Below, in pieces: positions 1 to 8,768 of a DNA stretch of 64,000 nt. Made by a program: the position numbers and the translations under genes. The stretch's first letter is position 1. Each line of letters begins with the position of its first letter. Below the pieces are notes generated by a model. That model saw only the letters and a list, made by a program, of their open reading frames with translations, ran no database searches and was not told the origin of the DNA. Origin of the DNA: Pseudomonas sp. B21-023 (GTDB taxonomy: Bacteria > Pseudomonadota > Gammaproteobacteria > Pseudomonadales > Pseudomonadaceae); NCBI RefSeq assembly GCF_024749165.1, contig NZ_CP087190.1, positions 3,011,501 through 3,075,500 of the forward strand. The letters run 5' to 3'.

Positions 1-78
1 GCCCCCTGCAATAATCTTCAATACTCCACCCATCACCAGCAACAGACTGCGGCTACCTCCACCAGGAAGCCCGCCCCC

Positions 79-699
79 ATGCAACTGTTCATGCTCGTCG
101 CCACCGCCCACTTCCTCGCCCTGCTCTCCCCCGGCCCGGACTTTTTCCTGGTCGCCCGCACCTCGGCCAGCGCCGGCTGGCGGCTCGCCAGTGGCGCCTG
201 TGCCGGGATCGCCCTGGCCAACGGCGTGTTCATCAGTGCGGCGTTTACCGGGGTATCCTTTTTGCGCGATGGCAGCCCCCTGTTCGTCACCCTCCAGCTG
301 GCGGGCTGTGGCTACCTGCTCTACCTCGGCCAACTGTTCCTGCGCCATGCCGGGCAAGCCACCCTGACGCACGGCGAACCTGGCGCGGCATCGTCTGCGC
401 GTGGCTGGCTGAACAGTTTGGGCATGGGCTTCGCCTCGGGCATCCTCAACCCGAAGAACGCACTGTTCTATGCAAGCCTGGCGAGCATGATCGCCAGCAG
501 CGGCACCTGGGCCAAGCTGGGCTATGGCATCTGGATGTTCGGCATCGTCCTGGCCTGGGATCTGGGGATTGCCGTGGCCATAGGCAACCCGCGGGTGCTG
601 CGCCGCTTCGCTCGCGCCCTGCCCTGGCTCGAGCGTGCCTCGGGCTTGATGTTGATCCTGCTGGCCGGCGCTGTTCTCACGCACCTGGCCTGGCACTGA
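79..699 (+). CDS. LysE/RhtB-family amino-acid exporter
   Basis: A 206-residue inner-membrane protein that most likely exports amino acids or related small metabolites. The N-terminus has the family signature region LLSPGPDFFLVAR (about residues 14-26), followed by hydrophobic helices, a basic loop and a second block with GFASGILNPKNALFY (about 116-130), both typical of LysE/RhtB carriers. The length is normal. Its 3' end overlaps the convergent phosphatase gene by 23 bp. The substrate cannot be read from the sequence. Confidence 0.9.
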   Translation: MQLFMLVATAHFLALLSPGPDFFLVARTSASAGWRLASGACAGIALANGVFISAAFTGVSFLRDGSPLFVTLQLAGCGYLLYLGQLFLRHAGQATLTHGEPGAASSARGWLNSLGMGFASGILNPKNALFYASLASMIASSGTWAKLGYGIWMFGIVLAWDLGIAVAIGNPRVLRRFARALPWLERASGLMLILLAGAVLTHLAWH

Positions 700-1372
700 G
701 CGGCTCAAGGCCGTCCAGTTCTAGCAGGCTGAAGTGACCGCGGCTCCAGCCGCCGGTGTCCAGGTGCCAGACGTTGCCCAGCACCTTGATCTCCAGCACC
801 GGTGTATGGCCGACCAGCAAGGCGCGCAGGCCCTTGACCGGGCGGCTGTCGCCCTCCTTGAGGCGCCGGCGCGACCACTGGCACAGCTCGCGCACCTGCA
901 GGTCATCCCCGGCCAGCAGGCTCGCACACAGCTGGGGCCAGTCGTCGAATGGGCTGTCGGCATGCAGCAAGCCGACCGGTCCGCCCGCCGTGTCGACCTG
1001 CAAGGCGATCGGCAGGTGTTCGAACACCTCGACGAAACGCACCTGCTCGGCCTTTGGCAAATCGAGGAACCATCCGCCGCCGGCCGCCCGGTACATGTCC
1101 AGGTCGACCCGGCCACCGCGCAGGTGATTGACCGCCAGCGACTCGTGATTGCCCTGCACCGCATGGAACCAGGGCTCGGCCAGCCATTGCAGCGCCTGTG
1201 CGCTGCCCGGCCCGCGGTCGACCAGGTCACCGACGCTGAACAGCCGATCGACCACCGGATCGAAACCAACGGCCTCCAGACAGTCTCGCAGGCGCTCGAA
1301 ATGCCCATGGATATCGCCCACGGCCAGGTCACGGCCACGGCTGTTGGCGGCGATCCGCTTGAACGCACTCAT
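677..1372 (-). CDS. PPP-type metallophosphoesterase (serine/threonine phosphatase-like)
   Basis: A 231-residue phosphatase of the PrpA/PphA type. The metal-binding motifs of the PPP family appear in order: GDIHGH (about residue 19), GDLVDRG (about 47) and GNHES (about 74), with a later GHT near residue 188. It is expected to be a cytoplasmic, Mn-dependent phosphoester hydrolase acting on phosphoproteins or nucleotides; the target is not evident. It is convergent with the LysE gene and divergent from the DUF3016 gene, with a small GGCGG/CCGCC dyad in the gap. Confidence 0.88.
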   Translation of the reverse strand: MSAFKRIAANSRGRDLAVGDIHGHFERLRDCLEAVGFDPVVDRLFSVGDLVDRGPGSAQALQWLAEPWFHAVQGNHESLAVNHLRGGRVDLDMYRAAGGGWFLDLPKAEQVRFVEVFEHLPIALQVDTAGGPVGLLHADSPFDDWPQLCASLLAGDDLQVRELCQWSRRRLKEGDSRPVKGLRALLVGHTPVLEIKVLGNVWHLDTGGWSRGHFSLLELDGLEPLSARPGA

Positions 1373-1446
1373 TGCATCATTCCTCTGCTTCTGCCCGGCA
1401 CCGGCGTAAAATAGGCGGGTAAACCGCCCGAATCCGGAGGTGCATC

Positions 1447-1956
1447 ATGCGAACCACCCTGGCCAGTTGCCTGCTGATGGTGCTGGCACTAGACAGCATG
1501 GCACAGGGCACCTCGACCGCGCAGGTCGAGGTGCGTTTCGACCACCCCGAGAAATTCCGCGATGCCAGCCTCGACAACCGGGCCTACACTCGCGGCGCCG
1601 ACCCGCAGGTGATGAAAGCCCTCACCCAGCACCTGCAGAAACTCGGCCAGCGCTACCTGCAGCCTGGCCAGCAACTGGTCATCGACATCCGCGACATCGA
1701 CCTGGCCGGCCAGTTCGAGCCCTGGCACAACCAGGCTTACGATGTGCGCTTCATGCGCGAAGTCACCTGGCCCAGCATTGACCTCGACTACATCCTGCAA
1801 CAGCCCGGCCAGCCCGCGCTAAAGGCCCAGGAGCACCTGAGCGACAAGATGTACCTCAGCCGCCCCGGCCGGCTGGGCAACAACGACCGGCTGTATGCGG
1901 AGAAGGCCATGCTTGGCGACTGGTTCCGGCAGCGCTTCGCCCAGCCGCCCTCTTGA
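1447..1956 (+). CDS. DUF3016 secreted protein
   Basis: A 169-residue protein with a likely signal peptide (the first 20 residues end at SMAQG) and a conserved DUF3016 body: VEVRFDHPEKFRD near residue 27, VIDIRDIDLAGQFEPW near 78, and a C-terminus that calls for the formation of an extracytoplasmic domain. The function of this family is unknown. A purine-rich ribosome site (CCGGAGG) lies just upstream of the ATG. It stands alone, convergent with the DUF2867 gene after only 3 bp. Confidence 0.82.
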   Translation: MRTTLASCLLMVLALDSMAQGTSTAQVEVRFDHPEKFRDASLDNRAYTRGADPQVMKALTQHLQKLGQRYLQPGQQLVIDIRDIDLAGQFEPWHNQAYDVRFMREVTWPSIDLDYILQQPGQPALKAQEHLSDKMYLSRPGRLGNNDRLYAEKAMLGDWFRQRFAQPPS

Positions 1957-1959
1957 GTG

Positions 1960-2484
1960 TCACCCCGCCAGGCGGCGCAGGGCGATAGGCGCGATCAGCC
2001 GATGGAACGGCGCCACCGGCAGCATGTACAGGCGGCCCAGCCGATTGTGCGTGCGCACCACGGTGCTCACCAGCACCTCGCAACGGCCCGCGGCCGTCGG
2101 GCGTCGCATCAGGGCGATGTGCACGTCCAGGTGCTGGTCGCGGTCAACCAGCAGCACCTCATCCTCGGTATTGGCCACCAGGGTGAAAATCCCCACCCGC
2201 TCTCCGGGCTGGTAGCTGCCCGGGGCGCGGGCCGGGTCGATGGCGGTCAGGCGCCCCAGGTCCTTGAGGCCGAGCAGCGCGACCAGGCGGTTGCGCAGCA
2301 CCATCAATGTGTCGATCCAGCCGGGCATGCTCGTCATCAGGCGCAGGAAGTGCGCCATGGCCGGCCGCCCGTCGTCCGCAATTTCAATTGCCCGACAATG
2401 GCGAAAACCCGCCTGCGCGGCATGCGTGGCGATCAGCGAGTCGGCGGGTATGGCGGCGGCGTGGGTCATTGCGTTTTCGTCCAT
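1960..2484 (-). CDS. DUF2867 family protein
   Basis: A conserved protein of about 174 residues. The DUF2867-type core is visible: ERVGIFTLVANTEDEVLL and then DQHLDVHIAL, followed by a C-terminal PVAPFHRLIAPIALRRL segment. The start was set at the ATG at 2484 (next Met at 2469), because upstream codons in the same frame run into the divergent amidohydrolase gene. Biochemical function unknown; family members resemble START/SRPBCC-like ligand-binding folds, which is an inference. Confidence 0.78.
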   Translation of the reverse strand: MDENAMTHAAAIPADSLIATHAAQAGFRHCRAIEIADDGRPAMAHFLRLMTSMPGWIDTLMVLRNRLVALLGLKDLGRLTAIDPARAPGSYQPGERVGIFTLVANTEDEVLLVDRDQHLDVHIALMRRPTAAGRCEVLVSTVVRTHNRLGRLYMLPVAPFHRLIAPIALRRLAG

Positions 2485-2566
2485 GAAATCGACACATCGG
2501 TACTGGGAGGGAACGGCCGTCGATTGTATCCTCGACAGCCGACGACATGCCAAGGACGGATGCTTC

Positions 2567-3307
2567 ATGAAGATCTGCGCAGTACAGCTGGCTTTGAGCA
2601 AAGGCGATCTGGCCGCCAACATCGCGCTCCATCTGCGCGCCATCGAACAGGCCGCGGCCCTGTGCGCCGAACTGCTGGTGTTCCCCGAACTGTCCTTGAC
2701 CGGCTACGAACCAACGCTGGCCCGGCAACTGGCCATGCCCGCCGACTCGCCGCAACTGGCACCGCTGCAAGCCGCATGCGACCGCTTCGACGTGACGGCG
2801 GCGGTCGGCCTGCCCATGCCGACCATGGCCGGCGTACGCATCGGCATGCTGGTACTGCGCCCGAAGCTGGCGCCGCTAGTGTATGCCAAGCAGCGCCTGC
2901 ATGACGACGAACTGGACTATTTCGTGCCCGGCAGCACCTCGCTGGTGTTCGCCGCCGGCAGCCACCAGGTGGCGCCGGCCATCTGCTATGAATCGATGTT
3001 CCTCGAGCACGCCGCGCACGCCCAGGCCCAGGGCGCCGACCTTTACCTGGTCAGCGTGGTCAAGACCGAGGAAGGTATCCGCGCAGGGGCGGCGCACTAC
3101 CCGCAGGTTGCCCGGCAGCTGCGCATGCCGGTGATCATGAGCAACTGCGTCGGCCCCGCCGACAAGTACGTGGGGGCCGGGCAGTCGGCGGCCTGGGATG
3201 CCGAAGGCAACCTGCTGGCCTGCCTCGGTGATGCAGCACCAGGCCTTCTACTGCTCGATACGGCGACAGGCACTGCCCAGGCATGGCCGCTGGAGCTGTG
3301 CGCATGA
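2567..3307 (+). CDS. Carbon-nitrogen hydrolase (nitrilase superfamily)
   Basis: A 246-residue amidase-type enzyme. The catalytic triad of the superfamily is in place: Glu in FPELSLTGYE (about residue 43), Lys in YAKQRLHDDE (about 107) and Cys in APAICYESMF (about 141). It probably hydrolyses the C-N bond of an amide or deaminates a damaged metabolite. The start is the ATG at 2567 behind AAGGACGGA, although the frame is open further upstream. The stop overlaps the start of the next small membrane gene (ATGA), so the two are likely co-translated. Confidence 0.88.
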   Translation: MKICAVQLALSKGDLAANIALHLRAIEQAAALCAELLVFPELSLTGYEPTLARQLAMPADSPQLAPLQAACDRFDVTAAVGLPMPTMAGVRIGMLVLRPKLAPLVYAKQRLHDDELDYFVPGSTSLVFAAGSHQVAPAICYESMFLEHAAHAQAQGADLYLVSVVKTEEGIRAGAAHYPQVARQLRMPVIMSNCVGPADKYVGAGQSAAWDAEGNLLACLGDAAPGLLLLDTATGTAQAWPLELCA

Positions 3308-3546
3308 AGTATGCGCTAGTGATCCTGGCCAGCTATGCCAGTGTCTGGTACGTGGTGGGCACCCTGATTCGCGGGCGCCTGGCCGATATCGCCGAAGGCC
3401 TGCGCCATCGCCCGGACGCCCCGCCTGCGGGGCAGTACCTGCGCGAAGTCCAAGCCCACGCCCGCCGCGCCCACCGCCACTACAGCCTGTTTGCCGGCAC
3501 AATGCTGGCCCTGGTGTTGACGGTGTTTTGTGCCTGGCTCAGCTGA
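3304..3546 (+). CDS. Small two-helix membrane protein
   Basis: An 80-residue protein with hydrophobic segments near both ends (YALVILASYASVWYVVGTL and LFAGTMLALVLTVFCAW) separated by a basic, Arg/His-rich middle. It starts on the ATGA overlap with the amidohydrolase stop codon, which argues for translational coupling. No family recognised. Confidence 0.7.
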   Translation: MKYALVILASYASVWYVVGTLIRGRLADIAEGLRHRPDAPPAGQYLREVQAHARRAHRHYSLFAGTMLALVLTVFCAWLS

Positions 3547-3549
3547 CGC

Positions 3550-4050
3550 CTAGAAATCCAGCGCCAGGCTCTGGCGCCCCTCCAGTGCCAGCAGATACTG
3601 CTTGGCCGGCAAGCCACCGGCGAAACCGGTGAGGCTGCCCGAGGCCCCGATCACCCGGTGGCAGGGCGCGATGATCGAGATCGGGTTGCGGCCGTTGGCC
3701 GCGCCCACCGCCCGAACCGCATCGGGCTTGCCGATCTGCCGGGCGATCTGGCCGTAGCTGCGGGTCTCACCAAAGGGAATGGTCAACAGCGCCGCCCACA
3801 CCTCACGCTGGAACGCGGTCCCGGCAAAGTCCAGGTCCAGCTCGAAGCGCAGGCGTTGCCCGGCGAAGTAATCGCCCAGCTGGCGGGCGGTCTCGCGCAG
3901 CACGCCGTGCTGGTCGTCGCGGTGCAGCTCGCCCAGGCGCACCCGGTTCTCCCGTTCCTGCTCCCACAGCACGGCGGCCAGCCGCTCGCCCCGCGCCACC
4001 AGGGTGAGGGTGCCGACAGGCGATTGCATGAGGGTGAAGGCACAAGACAT
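3550..4050 (-). CDS. ogt: Methylated-DNA-[protein]-cysteine S-methyltransferase
   Basis: A 166-residue suicide repair protein that transfers alkyl groups from O6-alkylguanine or O4-alkylthymine to its own cysteine. The active site PCHRV is present (about residue 129), preceded by the helix-turn-helix region FGETRSYGQIA and the Asn-hinge AVGAANGRNPISI. The length fits the Ogt/single-domain class rather than the longer Ada protein. The start was taken at the ATG at 4050, because the extra N-terminal codons are low-complexity and upstream of a normal family start (MSCAFTLMQSPVG). Confidence 0.9.
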   Translation of the reverse strand: MSCAFTLMQSPVGTLTLVARGERLAAVLWEQERENRVRLGELHRDDQHGVLRETARQLGDYFAGQRLRFELDLDFAGTAFQREVWAALLTIPFGETRSYGQIARQIGKPDAVRAVGAANGRNPISIIAPCHRVIGASGSLTGFAGGLPAKQYLLALEGRQSLALDF

Positions 4051-4200
4051 GGCAGGCTCCGGCAGGATGACGATCGCTGCACTGTAACCATCGCGGCGCG
4101 GCCGCGCATCCGCTTTCTTGCCCGGCCATCGCCACTGGCTAGCCCGAGGCGCTACCTCGTACACTGAGGCGCCACTCGTTTTTCAAAGGACGGAAACACA

Positions 4201-4710
4201 GTGAACGACGCCTCGCCCGACATCATCATCGAACGCTTTGCCGAGCAGCACCTGCACGGTATCACCGCGCTCTACAACGAACCTGCGGTGTGCCGCCAGG
4301 TGCTGCAGATGCCCTACCAGGGCGTCGAAGTGTGGCGCGAGCGCCTGGCCGCCTATCATGACCGGCAGATCCGCCTGGTGGCGGTGCACCAAGGCCAGGT
4401 GATCGGCAATATCGGCCTGGACCAGAGCACGCGCATCCGCCAGGCGCACCTGGGCGAGCTGCTCATGGGCGTTGCCCAGGCCTGGCAAGGCAAGGGCGTC
4501 GGCTCGCGCCTGATGACGGCCATCCTCGACATTGCCGACAACTGGATGAATCTGCGCCGGGTCCAGCTGACCGTCTACGCCGACAACGAACCGGCACTGG
4601 CGCTGTATCGCAAGTTCGGCTTCGAGGTCGAAGGCCGGTTGCGCGACTACGGTGTACGCGATGGGGTGTTTGTCGACGCGCTGTGCATGGCGCGGCTGCG
4701 TCAGTCGTAG
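4201..4710 (+). CDS. GNAT-family N-acetyltransferase
   Basis: A 169-residue acetyl-CoA-dependent acetyltransferase starting with GTG behind AAAGGACGGAA. The acetyl-CoA loop is seen as AWQGKGVGSRLM (about residues 94-105), followed by the family's ALYRKFGFEVEGRLRDY block near 136-152, typical of RimI/SpeG-like enzymes. The acceptor (protein N-terminus, polyamine or drug) cannot be told. Confidence 0.86.
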   Translation: MNDASPDIIIERFAEQHLHGITALYNEPAVCRQVLQMPYQGVEVWRERLAAYHDRQIRLVAVHQGQVIGNIGLDQSTRIRQAHLGELLMGVAQAWQGKGVGSRLMTAILDIADNWMNLRRVQLTVYADNEPALALYRKFGFEVEGRLRDYGVRDGVFVDALCMARLRQS

Positions 4711-4967
4711 AACACCATGCCTTTCCGGGTGTTCGACGAGAGAGTTGCAGCGTTCTTGAGACCGAGCGCCGCCCGCGCGGCGCTCGATCTGATAGGCGCT
4801 GCAAGATTTGCGGCGGACACCGGAAGGCCCTCCTCCGGTATATAGTCATAACGCCCAAAGCCCTTGAAAGGGATGCGCATAAGGCCGAGATCAAGTAGGA
4901 CAAGATCGTTTCGCGGGACGACGCAAACGGCAGCGCCCCGCGAAGCTGCGATCATACCCTCGAACAC
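4701..4967 (-). CDS. Doubtful small hypothetical protein
   Basis: An open frame of 88 codons from GTG at 4967 (alternative ATG at 4955), immediately after and slightly overlapping the lipoprotein gene on the same strand. Codon use is less biased than in its neighbours and the 3' end overlaps the convergent acetyltransferase by 10 bp. No family is recognisable. It could be real and co-transcribed with the lipoprotein gene, or chance. Confidence 0.3.
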   Translation of the reverse strand: MFEGMIAASRGAAVCVVPRNDLVLLDLGLMRIPFKGFGRYDYIPEEGLPVSAANLAAPIRSSAARAALGLKNAATLSSNTRKGMVFYD

Positions 4968-5299
4968 ATCAGCGCGGCATCGAGCAGGCGCCCCTTGTCA
5001 TACCAGGCATCGCGTTGATAGGCGGAGTATTGTTGCCGCCCTGGGGAGCCCTGGACCTTCACCAAACCGTCGGCCTTGTTCGGATCGGTGCTGGCGACAA
5101 ACAGCTCGAGGGCGTCCTGGTTCTGCACGATAAAGGTCGTCGCGTTTGCAGGAAGCTCGGCCCTGACGCAGTTCAGGTAATCCGGCGGGGCTTTCGCGGT
5201 CACGCCGAAGGTGTTGTCGCTCCCGGCCCGGATATCGGGATCATGCGCGCAACCGGCCAGCAGCAGGCTGGCGGCCAATGCCATCATCAAGCGGTTCAT
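4952..5299 (-). CDS. Small putative lipoprotein
   Basis: A 115-residue protein with a lipoprotein signal: MNRLMMALAASLLLAGC, where the Cys (residue 17) follows LLAG. The mature part is short and polar with no recognised domain. Start taken at the ATG at 5299, which places the positively charged residue and hydrophobic stretch correctly for a signal peptide; the frame is open slightly upstream. Confidence 0.72.
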   Translation of the reverse strand: MNRLMMALAASLLLAGCAHDPDIRAGSDNTFGVTAKAPPDYLNCVRAELPANATTFIVQNQDALELFVASTDPNKADGLVKVQGSPGRQQYSAYQRDAWYDKGRLLDAALMCSRV

Positions 5300-5419
5300 A
5301 CAGACTCCAACCACCCCAGCAGGATTTCCTGGACAGTCGCACAACTACCACCCTTTTTAATAGTCTGCTTACGATCTACAAGCCTAGCCCCAGGGTGACG
5401 GGCCCGGTATGCCGGTTCG

Positions 5420-5968
5420 CTATATCGCCTGGGTGGGCCGGTCGATCCGGTAGAGCACGTGCGGTCGCAACGAATTGCCTTCAGGCACCGTCACGTCGAG
5501 GAAGTCTTCCGTCGGCTCCGAACGCATCCCCAGCCTCTGCATCAATGCCCTGGACGGTGTGTTGATGCTGGAGGTGTAGCCGATGACCTGGCGCAACCCA
5601 AGGGTCGACCACGCGTAGGCCAGGCACGCACTGGCCGCTTCGAATGCATACCCTTGCCGCCAGTGGCTGCGCCCGAGGATCCAGCCGATTTCGACATGCG
5701 GGCCGCCCGGTATCTCGTCCCCGGTCGAGGACAAGCCAAGGCCGCCGACCAACGCGCCATCTGCCTTGCGCTCGAGCGCGACAAAGCCGAAACCGTGTGT
5801 TTGCAGGTGCCGATCGCACTCGGCAAGCATCGAGCGGGTTTCAGCGGGCGTCAGTACTGCGGGGTAGTAGTAGCGCCTGACTTCGGGGTCGGCGTTGACG
5901 AGGGCAAAGGCTTCGATGTCCCGCTCGGCCCAGGGGCGCAGGACAAGACGTGGCGTGTCGATGAACAT
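5420..5968 (-). CDS. GNAT-family N-acetyltransferase (RimJ/RimL type)
   Basis: A 182-residue enzyme beginning FIDTPRLVLRPW, the usual opening of RimJ/RimL-like acetyltransferases. The motif for acetyl-CoA binding is in RSHWRQGYAFEA (about 100-111), followed by INTPSRALMQRLGM (about 135-148), the hallmark C-terminal helix. Likely modifies a ribosomal protein N-terminus or a small amine; substrate unknown. Confidence 0.86.
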   Translation of the reverse strand: MFIDTPRLVLRPWAERDIEAFALVNADPEVRRYYYPAVLTPAETRSMLAECDRHLQTHGFGFVALERKADGALVGGLGLSSTGDEIPGGPHVEIGWILGRSHWRQGYAFEAASACLAYAWSTLGLRQVIGYTSSINTPSRALMQRLGMRSEPTEDFLDVTVPEGNSLRPHVLYRIDRPTQAI

Positions 5969-6110
5969 GGGTTAGGCGCAACTCCCTTCTACCAGGCAGG
6001 ACCGACATCGCCTTGCGATGCCTGCGAGGCATGGGAATCTAGCACATGCGCATGACCGCGGAACTCCGGCCCTCAATAGACCGGAGCCCGGACAGGTCAA
6101 TCAATCGCGA

Positions 6111-6488
6111 TCAAGCTTTGCCGAACACATAGAAGCTCAGGTTGGCCGAGCTCTTGCCCGCAGCGAACAAACCGCGCAGGTTGTTCATCGAAACGCTGCG
6201 AATGTTGAAGGTCTCCTGGGTGGAGTAGCTGTCATTGATGCTGACGTACTGCAGGTTCTTGTCGCTGCCACCGGAATAGTCCAGGCGAACCATGAAGGTG
6301 CCCGCGCCGGCGGTGGTCCTGAGGATGAAGGATTTGTACTGCTGGATCTGCGCTTCGACGAAGTTCGCGCCGGCCCGCTCACCTTCCTTGCCCTTCACAT
6401 CGCAACGACCGCTGCTCAGGTAGGTATAGCCTGGGGGTACCTGAACATCGGCGGCCAGTTCTTCTTTGAAAGCCTGTTGCTGTGTCAT
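6111..6488 (-). CDS. Hypothetical protein
   Basis: A 125-residue soluble protein with a good ribosome site (AAGGAG, 8 nt before the ATG). No signal peptide or known domain is seen. The C-terminal half is rich in beta-forming and Ser/Asn residues. The gene stands alone and its function is not recognised. Confidence 0.65.
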   Translation of the reverse strand: MTQQQAFKEELAADVQVPPGYTYLSSGRCDVKGKEGERAGANFVEAQIQQYKSFILRTTAGAGTFMVRLDYSGGSDKNLQYVSINDSYSTQETFNIRSVSMNNLRGLFAAGKSSANLSFYVFGKA

Positions 6489-6706
6489 GACTCATGCTCC
6501 TTATGAGTAGGATTTGCGTACAGCACTGGTGAGTCTACAAGCGCCAGGCAAGTCGGCACTGCTGGCGGACAAGCGGAGCACGCAAACGAGCACGTAAACA
6601 CCCGAACGAATGCAATCCTCACAGATGCCTGATCTCTCGCCCAGACGAATTCCCGAGCACTCTGTGCCCGGCCCCGATTCTGGGGACGTGTCCTCAGGCG
6701 TGGGGG

Positions 6707-6805
6707 TCAGGCACTGGCCTGCAAGAATACGAAAACCGCCACCACATCCAAGGCCAGCACGGCGGCCACCACGAAGCTCATGAAATAGAGGTCATCCTGG
6801 AACAT
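6707..6805 (-). CDS. 32-residue single-helix membrane protein
   Basis: A very short gene with start ATG at 6805 and TGA at 6707. The peptide begins MFQDDLYFMS and continues as one hydrophobic helix (FVVAAVLALDVVAVFVFL). A clear ribosome site (CGGGAG, 7 nt from the start) precedes it. It resembles the tiny subunits that stabilise membrane complexes, but no partner gene is adjacent, so the role is open. Confidence 0.55.
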   Translation of the reverse strand: MFQDDLYFMSFVVAAVLALDVVAVFVFLQASA

Positions 6806-7166
6806 GTCTGCACTCCCGCCTGGTGGGTTTGCTTGACTCAAGCAACTCCCATTCCAGCCTGCCCGCTTCAGGACCATGTCCATTGGTCAGACGTGGTGGG
6901 TCTATCGCGCAAATAGGCGCTTACTGATCACTCACTCCGGCTCTACGCAAGGATGCCAATCGAGGTGTGCCCCGATGAGACGCATCCAGAAAATCATCCA
7001 GCAGCGCCGTCGGCAGCTGCATGTGCACCTGCCGCCCAGCGAATTGAAGGCGTTGAGCCGTGACGATGGGCCCGGTACGGCGAAAGCGGCATGGCTGCCG
7101 GAGAGGCGCCAGACCAAAACAAGAGATGCTAGGCTCCAGCGAACCTGGCCATCCAAGGTAGTGGAA

Positions 7167-7373
7167 ATGAGCTTCGACTGGCACGCTGGACCTATCACCC
7201 GCACGACCCTGCTCGACAAGAACTACCGCAATACGCAGAAGGTCCGGCAGTTCCTGCTCGGTGAATGCGGCGCGGCGTTCAAGTTCGATCGGACCTTCAT
7301 GGCCTGGATCAAGAGTGGAGCACCCTCCACCATGGGGGATGTCGCGGATGAATGGATGCGTACGCGCAGGTGA
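7167..7373 (+). CDS. DUF6434-like small protein
   Basis: A 68-residue protein with the sequence pattern FDWHAGPITR, then NTQKVRQFL, FDRTFMAW and TMGDVADEW, which I recognise as a DUF6434-type domain often found alone or after a SAP domain. The frame is open upstream as far as 6876, with an ATG at 6975 preceding an Arg-rich stretch; that upstream part may be a decayed N-terminal domain. The start at 7167 is chosen because the domain begins there. Confidence 0.6.
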   Translation: MSFDWHAGPITRTTLLDKNYRNTQKVRQFLLGECGAAFKFDRTFMAWIKSGAPSTMGDVADEWMRTRR

Positions 7374-7429
7374 CAGCCAGGCAGTTGATGCTGCCCGCCG
7401 ATCACTCCGGGATGTCTTTCAGACGAAAA

Positions 7430-7449
7430 AGCCCGCCAGATGGCGGGCT
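7430..7449. terminator. Hairpin terminator
   Basis: AGCCCGCC-AGAT-GGCGGGCT, an 8-bp perfect stem preceded by AAAA on the plus strand, i.e. a T-run for the minus strand. It lies 56 bp after the DUF6434 gene stop and probably ends that transcript. Confidence 0.6.
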
Positions 7450-7749
7450 CTCTGCCTGAGACGCGGGATCAGTTTGTCTGAATGCCTTTGATCAACTGAA
7501 GACGCATTGGGTCAGCCCGTGCGAGTAAATAGGTCAAATTTCGGAACTGGAAAAAGCCATCGAACTACTTGCTTTAATTATTTCATGGTCTTAACTGCGT
7601 AGCACAACAACCCCTACTGGAAAAAGGCATGATTTTTCTTACAGCCCCATGAGCTAACCTAACTACTAATCACAAGTAGCAGTGGCAAGTCTGCAAACTC
7701 CAAATAGGGAGCCGACTCATGGAATCTACAACCCAAAGGGACTTAAAAT

Positions 7750-8025
7750 ATGAAGCTCACGATCACCAATGGCGCAAGCACATCGATTGAAATTGCAGTG
7801 AGTGCATGGCGTAACGACGGCAATGACAGTTACTACTCGATAGCTCAAGGGGAATCTGATACCTGGGACCGCAGCGACGCAAGAGGGTACTTGATGGCGG
7901 TAAAAATGAAATCCCAGGTAAAAACCTACTACATATCCCAAACCAGCAAGATAGTTGTTGAAGACAACATTGTTAAAGACCACGGCCAAACCCTTAACCC
8001 GCTATACGCAGTAAACAACATGTAA
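7750..8025 (+). CDS. Hypothetical beta-rich small protein
   Basis: A 91-residue protein with a ribosome site AAAGGGA 8 nt before the ATG. The composition (many Ser, Thr, Tyr, Asn and alternating hydrophobics) suggests a beta-sandwich. Base composition is lower in GC than the neighbours, hinting at recent acquisition. No family recognised. It is followed by a strong hairpin at 8047-8086. Confidence 0.55.
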   Translation: MKLTITNGASTSIEIAVSAWRNDGNDSYYSIAQGESDTWDRSDARGYLMAVKMKSQVKTYYISQTSKIVVEDNIVKDHGQTLNPLYAVNNM

Positions 8026-8046
8026 TACCAGCAGTAGTTGTCAACT

Positions 8047-8086
8047 GCAGAATGACTGGCATGCTGCACAGTGCCAGTCATTCTGC
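8047..8086. terminator. 15-bp perfect hairpin
   Basis: GCAGAATGACTGGCA and its exact reverse complement flank a 10-nt loop. It starts 21 bp after the stop of the 7750 gene, so a terminator role is likely, though there is no clear T-run. The stem is longer than in most terminators. Confidence 0.5.
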
Positions 8087-8300
8087 ATGCCACTTTGCCC
8101 TGCGCATCCACGGTCGTCCGAATACAAGATGACCAGCGGGCCACCGGGCCTGAAAGGCTTACCGTGGTGAAGCCGCCAGTAAGCCGACCATCACTGAGCT
8201 CGGTGTATGTCGGGGGCGTGTAAGAGGTCAAACTCTACTACAGCCAGGTGATAGCCAAGCCTTGCATCATTTCCGTGATCTTTGTCGCGATACCTCGCAC

Positions 8301-8768
8301 CTAGTCCAACGCCCCATTGAGCACCTCGTAGATTATGCCGGTGGTAATCGCAACGAGAATTAAGTCCGTTCCGACCTGTTGCCACTCATAACCATCGTAG
8401 CGCGGCAGATGACCCAGAAGTCTGCCATCGAGCTTTTTCGCGATGCCAGGAGGGAGCGGTTTTCCTCGTGCTAAATTCTTCTGGATGCCGGGCGGCAAGG
8501 CCGGCCCTGGACTCCAGTAGTTGTGGTAACTGCTCAGTACGTTTAGGACGCTGCCACGATCAATTCTTGGGCCGTCATCCCAGCCATTATGCCCTGAACT
8601 CTTTCCCTTCGCCCCGCCGCCCTCTGCCCCATGGCCTTGAATATTCTGCGAGTTACCCTTTCCGTGCCCCTGCCCTTTTCCATTGCCGGGATCAGCAGCG
8701 GCACTTATTGAGCCCGTAACAAGGGCAGCACTCGCGAGCAATGAGATCAAGGTTTTTGATTTGAGCAT
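8301..8768 (-). CDS. CigR-like (RcnB-type) secreted protein
   Basis: A 155-residue exported protein. The signal peptide is MLKSKTLISLLASAALVTGS with a cleavage site near ISAAADP, followed by a Gly/Lys/His/Asn-rich linker. The C-terminal half carries LPPGIQKNLARGKPLPPGI and then GTDLILVAITTGIIYEVL, the pattern of anti-virulence regulator CigR-like proteins in pseudomonads. Probably membrane-attached through the last hydrophobic segment. Function in this organism unknown. Confidence 0.7.
   Translation of the reverse strand: MLKSKTLISLLASAALVTGSISAAADPGNGKGQGHGKGNSQNIQGHGAEGGGAKGKSSGHNGWDDGPRIDRGSVLNVLSSYHNYWSPGPALPPGIQKNLARGKPLPPGIAKKLDGRLLGHLPRYDGYEWQQVGTDLILVAITTGIIYEVLNGALD

Noticed and set aside
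734..1414. 226-codon plus-strand frame over the phosphatase gene
   Set aside because: Antisense shadow of a gene with full PPP motifs.
2240..2566. N-terminal extension of the amidohydrolase gene
   Set aside because: The extra codons cover the divergent DUF2867 gene; the ATG at 2567 has a proper ribosome site and the family start.
1957..2904. 315-codon plus-strand frame over the DUF2867 and amidohydrolase genes
   Set aside because: Low-complexity composition and conflict with two well-supported genes.
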